A DNA stretch of 64,000 nucleotides from Malania oleifera. Its lineage: Eukaryota > Streptophyta > Magnoliopsida > Santalales > Ximeniaceae. The translations under genes and the position numbers were made by a program. The stretch spans positions 105,071,773-105,135,772 of the forward strand of contig NC_080423.1 of the NCBI RefSeq assembly GCF_029873635.1. Direction: 5' to 3'. The notes beneath the pieces are model-generated. The model did not search any database and had not been told where the DNA came from. It saw nothing but the letters and a program-made list of their open reading frames with translations. Below, piece by piece: positions 56,950 to 64,000 of this stretch (the first letter of the stretch is position 1; each line of letters begins with the position of its first letter).

Positions 56950-57864
56950 CTAATGTGGTTTTCCAGGTTTGCTCATAAATCTACTCACTTGACTTACAAC
57001 ATAAGATAGATCAGGTCTAGAACATATCATAGCATACATTACACTACCAACCATACTAGCATAAGGTATTCTATTCATAAACAGTGACTCATTTTCAGTT
57101 TTAGGACATTGTTTTCTAGACAATTTAACATGTTGTGCAACAGGAACAGAAGTAGATTTAACATTACTCATTCCAAATCTTTTTAACACCTTTGAAATAT
57201 AAGACTTTTGAGATAAGTAGAGAAGTTTTTTATTCCTTGCTCTAGTTATTTCCATACCAAGTATTCTTTTAACAGGTCCTAAGTCTTTTATTTTAAATTT
57301 AGATTTAAGTATGCACTTAACTTGATTTAACATATCCAAGTCTCCACAAGCAACCAACATGTCATCAACATATAATAGCAAATATATATAACATTTATCA
57401 CATGATTTATAATAAACACAGCCATCATAATTGCTTCTACAGAAATCATTTTGAATCATGTAAGAATCAAATCGTTTATACCATTGTCTAGGTGATTGTT
57501 TCAGACCATATAAAGATATCTTTAATAAACATACATGATTTTTATTCATTTCTGTATCAAAACCCTTATAAAGTTGCATGTAAAATGTTTCTTCTAAAGT
57601 ACCATGGAAGAAAGCAGTTTTAACATCAAGTTGTTCCAAATGCAAGTCATGTATAGCAACAAAAGATAATAGAATTCTAATTTAACTATGCCTCACAACA
57701 GGGAAAAATATTTCATTATAATCTACCCTTTCCCTTTGTGTAAATCCCTTAGACACTAACCTAACTTTATACATAGGTGGTTCAACTCTAGGGATTACCT
57801 CTTTCCTTTTAAAGATCCACTTGGATCTTATGAGTTTTTGTTTTTTCAGTCTAGGTACCATCAC
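56950..57864 (-). pseudogene. copia reverse transcriptase (nested element)
   Basis: RSKWIFKRKEVIPRVEPPMY and YKVRLVSKGFTQREGVD-type opening (57864-57682; here RERVDYNEIF), a stop, then [55 protein letters not shown] (catalytic YVDD), LGPVKRILGMEITRARNKKL and SMVGSVMYAMICSRPDLSYV. The lineage looks like Tork/Tnt1-type copia. Confidence 0.9.
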
Positions 57865-58277
57865 TCATGTCTTATTCTTGTTTAGAGACTCTATTTCTTC
57901 TTGCATTGCAAGAATCCATTTTTCAGCCTCTTTACTATCTATGGCCTCTCTAGCTAAAAGTCCTAGGCTCCACCTCAATTTCTGTTTCAGCAACAAAAAG
58001 AGCAAAAGCTGTCATATCAGCTTCCCCATACCTTTGAGGAGGTCTTATGACCCTCCTTTCCCTATCTCGTGTTAGAAGGTAGGGTTTACTTAATTCAAAG
58101 GTTTCTGGTTCTGAGTTTTGCTCCTCAAAATATGCAGCATCAGTTTCTAAATGGCTATGAGAAGTGGAGGGTTGCTCCACCTCAAGCTGCAGGTCACTAG
58201 TATCAGAGTGTCTAACACTTTTATCTGAATTTTCTAGTTTTCCCTCCATTTTAGTTTCATTAAAAACTACATCCCCG

Positions 58278-58805
58278 CTAATAATACATTTTTTGTTTTC
58301 CAGGTTCTACAACCCAGAGCTTATAGCCTTTAACCCCCTCTGGGTATCCCAAAAAAATGCATTTCATAGCCTTGGGCTCTAATTTATCAGTTCTAATGTG
58401 GGCATAGGCTACGCACCCAAAAACTTTTAAACCCTGATAATTAGAAGGCTTATCCGACCAGATTTCTTGAGGGGTTTTAAAATTTAGAGCTGGGGAAGGA
58501 CACCTATTAATAAGGTATACAGCAGTGGTCACCGCCTCTACTCAAAAGGTCTTGGGCAGACCTGAAGTGGCTAACATGCATTTTACCCTTTCCAAAATAG
58601 TCCTATTCATCCTTTCAATTAGTCCATTCTGTTGGGAAGCATCCCTAACAGTCCTATGTCTAGTAATGCCCTCAGCTTTACAAAATTCAGAAAATTCATT
58701 TGACAAGTATTCTAATCCATTGTCTATTCTTAGTGTATTAACTTTTTCTGCCAACTTGAGTTTCAACAAAGGTTTTCCATTCTTTAAACTTTTCAAAAGT
58801 ATCAC
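58278..58805 (-). pseudogene. copia integrase, core and C-terminal part
   Basis: TLRIDNGLEYLSNEFSEFCK (Asp), ASQQNGLIERMNRTILERVK (Glu), then TTAVYLINRCPSPALNFKTP, GLKVFGCVAYAHIRTDKLEP and CIFLGYPEGVKGYKLWV. One stop (58533) separates two frames. The first catalytic Asp lies in the preceding piece. Confidence 0.88.
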
Positions 58806-58827
58806 TTTTATGTTTTAGAATATAAAC

Positions 58828-60062
58828 TCATATTTTCCTAGAAAAGTCATCTATAATTGATAGAAAATACCTAGAACCATCATGAGAACTAACCGTAGTA
58901 GGCCCCCACAAGTCTGAATGTATGTAATCAAGAGTCTGTTTTGTGGTGTGAGTGGACTTCTTAAAACTAACCCTAGTAGACTTACCCAAGACACACTCCT
59001 CACAGAATGATAATTCCTCAAGTTTCCTATCCCCAAGTGGCCCTTGTTTCTCTAACTCCTTTAGGCCCTGTTGGCTAACATGTCCTAGCCTCTTATGCCA
59101 TAAGGAAACTTGATTTTCTACCTTGTGATTGATAGGTGAAGCCTCACCCATCACTGTCTTTCCTACCAAGGTGTACAACTCATTCTTTAGCACCCCTTTC
59201 ATCAGTATCAGTGAACCTCTACATACTCTTAGGCTACCTCCTTTAGACTTAAACGTGTACCCTATCTTATCTAAGCTACCAAGAGAAATCAAGTTTCTCT
59301 TTAGCTCAGGTATATACCTCACATCTCTTAGCATTCTTTCAATCCCATCATGCATTAGAAGTCTCACAGGCCCAATACCCTGTATTTTACATGACTTATT
59401 GTTTCCTAGGACAACATGACCTCCTTCTAAGCATGTAAAGGACTCAAACCAGTTTTTCAATGGACACATATAGAAGGAACATCCTGCATCTAATATCCAT
59501 TCTTTTCTTGAATCTTTCTCAGATACATTCAACACTTTTGCACTATCATGCCCATGTAAAACTACAGCTGCCTTACCCTTTGTTTCAGAGGTGGTGGCAT
59601 TGGCAACCTTTTTCCTTTCAGGGCAATCCCTCTTAAAATGTCTTTCCTTGTGACAGGCAAAACACTTTAGTGCTTTGCTCTTAGAATTTGATCTAGATCT
59701 CTCGCCTTTTCCTTTCTTGCCCCTCTTTTCAGACCTACCTTTCACATTTAATCCTTCCTCTGACCCTGATTTAGACTCAAACTTAGTGTGCAATTCCCTA
59801 AAGTGCAAAACTGCTTGCATATCTTCTAAGGTCAGCCTCTCTCTCCCATACATCATAGTTTCTTTAAGATTTTCATATGTGGAATCAAGAGAACTCAATA
59901 AAAGAATTGTCTGGTCTTCTTCATCTATACTAATATCAATATTAGCAAGATCCAAAAGAATTTTATTAAATTCATCTAAATGTTCATCAATAGATGTTCC
60001 ATGGGTCATTCTAAAGGTGTAGAGTCTAGTCTTCTTATGGAGTTTATTTGCTAGGGATTTTG
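58828..60062 (-). pseudogene. copia gag 3' part, protease and integrase start
   Basis: A 393-codon open frame (from 60009): gag FNKILLDLANIDISIDEEDQ, LHFRELHTKFESK, zinc knuckle CFACHKERHFKRDC (the usual Gly is changed), protease WILDAGCSFYMCP (family DSGCSFHMCP), pre-integrase LWHKRLGHVSQQGLKELEKQ and integrase LDYIHSDLWGPTTVSSHDGS with DDFSRK. In-frame gag residues continue upstream to KSLANKL at about 60050, where the solo LTR interrupts the gene. Confidence 0.9.
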
Positions 60063-62766
60063 TGTGACGCCCCGATTTTCATACAATTTTTTTAAATAAT
60101 AATTAAATAATCATGTCATAAATCCATTAATCGGCCACGTCAACAATCCTACTATCATTCATACAACCCGACCCGCATTGGGTACCGGGTAAAAAGTATT
60201 TTATTAAACAACCTAACAGCGGAAGACAGTATATACACATCAGTCAGAATACAATACCCAGAGTATCAACGTATATAAATACACAACACTATCTCATACC
60301 CAAAAATAATACAACCCTAGGGAACCACACCTCCCTAGTCAAAACTCACCCTGTATCTCAGGGTCCCAGCTCCCTATGATCACGGAACTCTACCACCTGG
60401 TTTATCTCTGTCCCCTGAAAAATTTAGAAAATTTGGGTGAGACACATCTCAGTAAGAAGGAATAGATTATTTACAGTGTGTGGCCAAATGAGTACAATTA
60501 TAATACACTTTACTTTTCAAATCACCATTTCATCTGAGAAAATACGTTGATATTCACATACACATAATCATATAGATATACAACACAAGCTTTTATAAGC
60601 TTTAAAATCATTTATCAAATTCAATGATTTCCAACACATATTTACCCACGAAGTTCCTGAGAATAGGGAAGATTACCCGCCCATACAGGTAGCTTCCCTT
60701 TGCCCTAACACGTTATGCAGTCGGGTAAGGCCACATCTGATACCCATCAGGGCACTCACCTTACTTAGTAAGCCCTTAGGCGGAGAGTTTCACTTCGCCT
60801 TAATTATTTATATTATTAACTCACACGATTCCATTTCTCAATTTTATCATTCTTTATTTCTCAATTTCCATTCTTTCTTTCATTTCTCATTTTAGCCAAT
60901 TTTATCATTCTTTCACTTTTCATTTTCACTTTACTTTCCGGCTCATGAGTATCCTCAGTATCAAATACTAACATCGCGTTTGTAACTCATGGCCACCCTG
61001 AGGATCTTTCTATACACGCCATGCTTCCCCCCATGGTCAAGGTTGTGTGGCCCGAAGGCTGGATCTAACCACGGTTGGCCGATCCGGTTAGATTAAATAT
61101 CATATCACATATCGCGTATGTAGTACGACTGGTCGGCCTAATACCCTGATCCGGACTCAGGGGGCCCAATAACCCTACACAATGGCACAGTCGACTGTCA
61201 CGCCACATGCTCCAAGAGTCCGTGTGGTTGCACTAACACTACTCGCAACGGTACCGTGCTCGATATCATAACCATCCAACAGGGTTTACCACCACATATC
61301 CGCAATCATTATGCGGTATTGACATTTCATCAATTATATTCCAGTATATCACAATTCAATTCAATATAAATATTCTCATCATTTTCTATGCACATTTCAT
61401 CATCTCGTAATATCATATATCATATTTCACGTATTTTTCCAACATCTGTAATTCATAAAATCTCATTTTTCAGGCAAAACATTTCCACTCACATATAAAT
61501 ACCATATTTCATTATTTCTCACTAATCACATCAATAATTCTCATTTGTCATGCACATAATATCTACTCACAAATAAATACCACATTATTATATTTTACAC
61601 TCCAAAATATCACAATTTACAATTACTCAAATGCCACACAATTTATCTGATATTTATATCATAATAATTTTCAGACAAAATATTGTATGCTCATTTTCAA
61701 ATATTAATTCAAATAATAATTCTAAAAACACTGCTATAATTTATTCCCCTTACTTGACTTACTGAGAATCGTGCTAGAAATCCCATAATCTTACGCCTTT
61801 GGCGCCCGAAATTGAACTCCTGTAATTACATTTTTTTCCAAATTATTTAATCTATTTCTCCAAAATAATACTCATCTAACCTTCCCTAGGCTCCATATAC
61901 CTCAAATTAATATTTAAACTAATATTTAACACCCCCACTTAATTCTTCTGAAATTTGGCCTACGGGTCCCAAAACTACACTTGCAGCGCTCACCCCGTCC
62001 CTAAATTTTAGAAATCTCACTTCAGCCCCAAATACTCAATATTTTAGCATTTCTAAATTAATGCTAACTAATTAAAAATAAGTCACTTAATAACCCCCGT
62101 ATCCCAAATTTGGAGTTTTGGCCCGACACCCCCACGAGAATTCCATCCTGCTAAACTTGTAGAGAATTATCTCTAGATTTTCGTGGTGGTGTCCGTTCGT
62201 CAATTAGGCTTATATTTTGCAAGAAAGTAAAGAAAAAAGGGAAAATAGCTTACCTCAGGGAATATGCCTACGCTGCTCCTACTACCGATCCGCTTCGATA
62301 GAAATGACGGCAGCGGCGAATGCAGTCCAGTGGTATCTTTGGATTTTCGATCGGGCGAAAATCCACCACGAAATCGATGAGAGAGGGAGAGAGAATGAGA
62401 GGAGAGATAGAGAGAGTTCAGTGCTGCACTGAATAAAGAAAAGAAAAGAAAAGAAAAGAAAGAAGAAGAAGAAGAAGATGGGGGGGGGGCTGCAGGAGAA
62501 ACAAAAATTTAAAAAAAAAAAAGTTTCATCCTAAAGCTTCAAAGAAGCTTCAGGATGTTAGATTTATATAATAATAATAATAATAATAATAATATATTTA
62601 ATTAATATTAATAATAATATATTTTTATTAAAAAAATAAAAATAAATTTTAAATATTTTATTTATTTATTTATTTTAAATCCGATTAATTAATTATTATT
62701 ATTATTATTATTATTATTTTAGAATCATTATACTAATCTTCTATAACCCTTTTTGGGGTTATTACA
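60063..62766. mobile_element. solo LTR (2.7 kb), TSD TTTTG, inside copia gag
   Basis: The insert begins TGTGACGCCCCGATTTTC and ends GGGTTATTACA, with the perfect 5-base target duplication TTTTG at 60058-60062 and 62767-62771. It has TG...CA ends, no internal coding sequence, no primer site and no second copy of its ends, so it is best read as a solo LTR of a large LTR retrotransposon, left after LTR-LTR recombination. The TGTGACGCCCCG type of terminus is common in plant gypsy LTRs. It contains GA-rich, TTA microsatellite and A/T-rich parts near the right end (62380-62720). A non-coding large LTR derivative is the alternative. Confidence 0.8.
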
Positions 62767-62771
62767 TTTTG

Positions 62772-63078
62772 TTATGTACAAGTTTTCTAGTTTTGACCAA
62801 ACTCCAACTGTCGTATCCTCATTGGCAACTTCCCTAAGCACTTTGTCTCCTAGGGACAAGATAATGGCACTATGTGCCTTTTAGAGGATTTCGAGCTTCA
62901 CTTTGTCGGCGGAGGGTAAATTTGGTTTCCCCTCTTGTGAAGTGGAAGTCCCTTTCTTTTCTCCAAGAAGAGCCTCCTCAAGCCCCTACTGTACCAAGAT
63001 GGCGCACATCTTAATCCTCCATAAACCAAAGTTATTTTTTCCGATGAATTTTTCTATTTCAAATTTAGCGGTCCCCAT
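62772..63078 (-). pseudogene. copia gag 5' part (nested element)
   Basis: Begins at the minus-strand ATG at 63078: MGTAKFEIEKFIGKNNFGLW, then KMCAILVQ and a stop, EEALLGEKKGTS, NLPSADKVKLEIL and a second stop, AHSAIILSLGDKVLREVANE, WSKLENLYITK. The last residues meet the target duplication of the solo LTR, and the reading continues on its far side with SLANKLHKKTRLYTF. Two in-frame stops show the gag was dead apart from the insertion. Confidence 0.88.
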
Positions 63079-63103
63079 CACATAGTCAGGCTCTGATACC
63101 ACT

Positions 63104-63927
63104 TGTTGTGTGTTAAGCTGATTGTTAATTCTAATTTTCAGATTTTAACCAATTATAAACAAATCACAATAATAATATGATTTTATCTAAGCATCAACCA
63201 CAACCACACCTAAACGAAAAACCTGTTTATTTCAATGTGTGCGTGTGTGCCAAACCTGATCAAGAAAAATATTTTATTCACCAAATAATATTCAGCAAAA
63301 CATAAACATGTCATAATCACAAACCACAAGAACACATTTACGTGGTTCGACCCAAAAATTGGCCTACATCCACGGTAGGAACTCACCTTTGGAGACTCTA
63401 TATTAAAGACGGTGGAAATAAATACAAGTACACATATTTACCTGTGAGGCTTACCAATCTCCTCTAAAAATCAGCCCAAGAACGACCCAAGAAAACCCCT
63501 TCTTTGCACCTGCGAAGAACCCTAGGTTTCTTCCTATCTTTCTCCCTGATTTCCCTAAAAGAAACCCTCCTAAGAAACTAGATATGTGCTTACCTTCCCC
63601 TTACCCGTGCGTGAACCTCTGCTGGAGGCTGGAGATCCCCAACGCCGAACCACCCTCCTCCTGCAGTCTCCCTCTCTCGTGCCCTGGGGCTGAAAAAATC
63701 TTTCTCGGCTGGAGATGGCTTTCTTGGGTTGCAAGTCTCTCTAGCGCTAGCGAAGACACTCGCAATTCTGCAGGAAGAAGCCTCGGATGTGCTGAACCCC
63801 TTCTGAAGCTGCCAAACAGAAAAGTAACCCCCCCCCCCCCCCCAAAAAAAACACACACACACACACACACAGCCGCTGGATCTTCAATAGAATGGACAGC
63901 TTGGATTCCTTTAAGCTTGACACTCCA
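63104..63927 (-). repeat. copia 5' LTR (nested element)
   Basis: 824 bases, TGGAGTGTCAAGC...CACACAACA on the minus strand. It includes a C17 run and (CA)n tract at 63827-63871. Its copy at the left end of the element begins at about 43914. It overlaps two long open frames that are compositional only. Confidence 0.85.
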
Positions 63928-64000
63928 AATATATATTAACAATATAAATTCATTCTATAATTTTAGTGGATGTTAATATAAATCAAATATAAAGAAATTA

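Larger units (their letters stand above)
43914..63927 (-). mobile_element. Ty1/copia element (nested, host of two later insertions)
   Basis: Minus-strand element. Its 5' LTR is on the right (63104-63927, TGGAGTGTCAAGC...AACACACAACA), followed by AG and the primer site TGGTATCAGAG (complement at 63091-63101). Its 3' LTR is on the left (about 43914-45364, completed by CACTCCA at 56312-56318) and contains a 571-bp tandem duplication. Coding runs from gag (63078) to RNase H (56675). An Athila-like gypsy element splits the 3' LTR and a solo LTR splits gag. Without these insertions and the duplication the element would be roughly 6 kb. The left boundary is blurred by decay of the LTR end. Confidence 0.85.

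Noticed and set aside
63584..63976. Open frames in the copia LTR at the right end (and at 44409-44902)
   Set aside because: They run through C17/(CA)n tracts of an LTR and have no protein-family features.

Overview
This is a plant nuclear window, almost certainly from a eudicot and probably one with a large, repeat-rich genome (woody species such as tea or kiwifruit relatives would fit, but I cannot name the species). The evidence is spliced genes with GT-AG introns, a chloroplast transit peptide, tRNA-iMet- and tRNA-Asp-primed LTR retrotransposons, L1- and RTE-type LINEs, Au-type SINE sequence and AT-rich intergenic DNA.

Only two host genes are visible, lying head to head. On the minus strand (1481-6167, 8 exons) is a CbbY-type HAD phosphatase (plastid xylulose-1,5-bisphosphate phosphatase). 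On the plus strand (7756-40244, 9 exons) is an APE1L-type apurinic/apyrimidinic endonuclease. I recall the Arabidopsis counterparts (At3g48420 and At3g48425) as neighbours too, so the pair looks like conserved microsynteny around a shared 1.6-kb upstream region. The APE1L frame is intact over all nine exons (354 aa). The CbbY exons join in phase except exon 5, which is one base short.

The APE1L gene is stretched to 32.5 kb by two giant introns. Intron 2 (12.2 kb) holds LINE copies on both strands, a copia fragment inside a plus-strand LINE, an 8-bp-TSD hAT-like MITE inside a minus-strand LINE, and a miniature LTR element (TRIM/SMART type). Intron 3 (12.7 kb) holds an antisense Ty3/gypsy chromovirus (about 22.2-27.8 kb) and a sense Ty1/copia element (29.5-34.2 kb), whose middle contains a block of foreign-looking sequence with a 21-base G run. 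Intron 1 carries an Au-like SINE and intron 6 carries RTE and L1 3' ends.

Downstream of APE1L (40.2-43.9 kb) there is a SINE, foldback repeats and microsatellites. From 43.9 to 63.9 kb the window is one nested structure: a minus-strand Ty1/copia element whose 3' LTR was hit by an 10.9-kb Athila-like Ty3/gypsy element (TSD CTTGA) and whose gag was hit by a 2.7-kb solo LTR (TSD TTTTG). All retroelement reading frames are broken. I see no CRISPR, rRNA, functional tRNA gene or prokaryotic operon. Nothing here is clearly a new biological system; the most interesting features are the stretched divergent gene pair and the nested or chimeric element structures.
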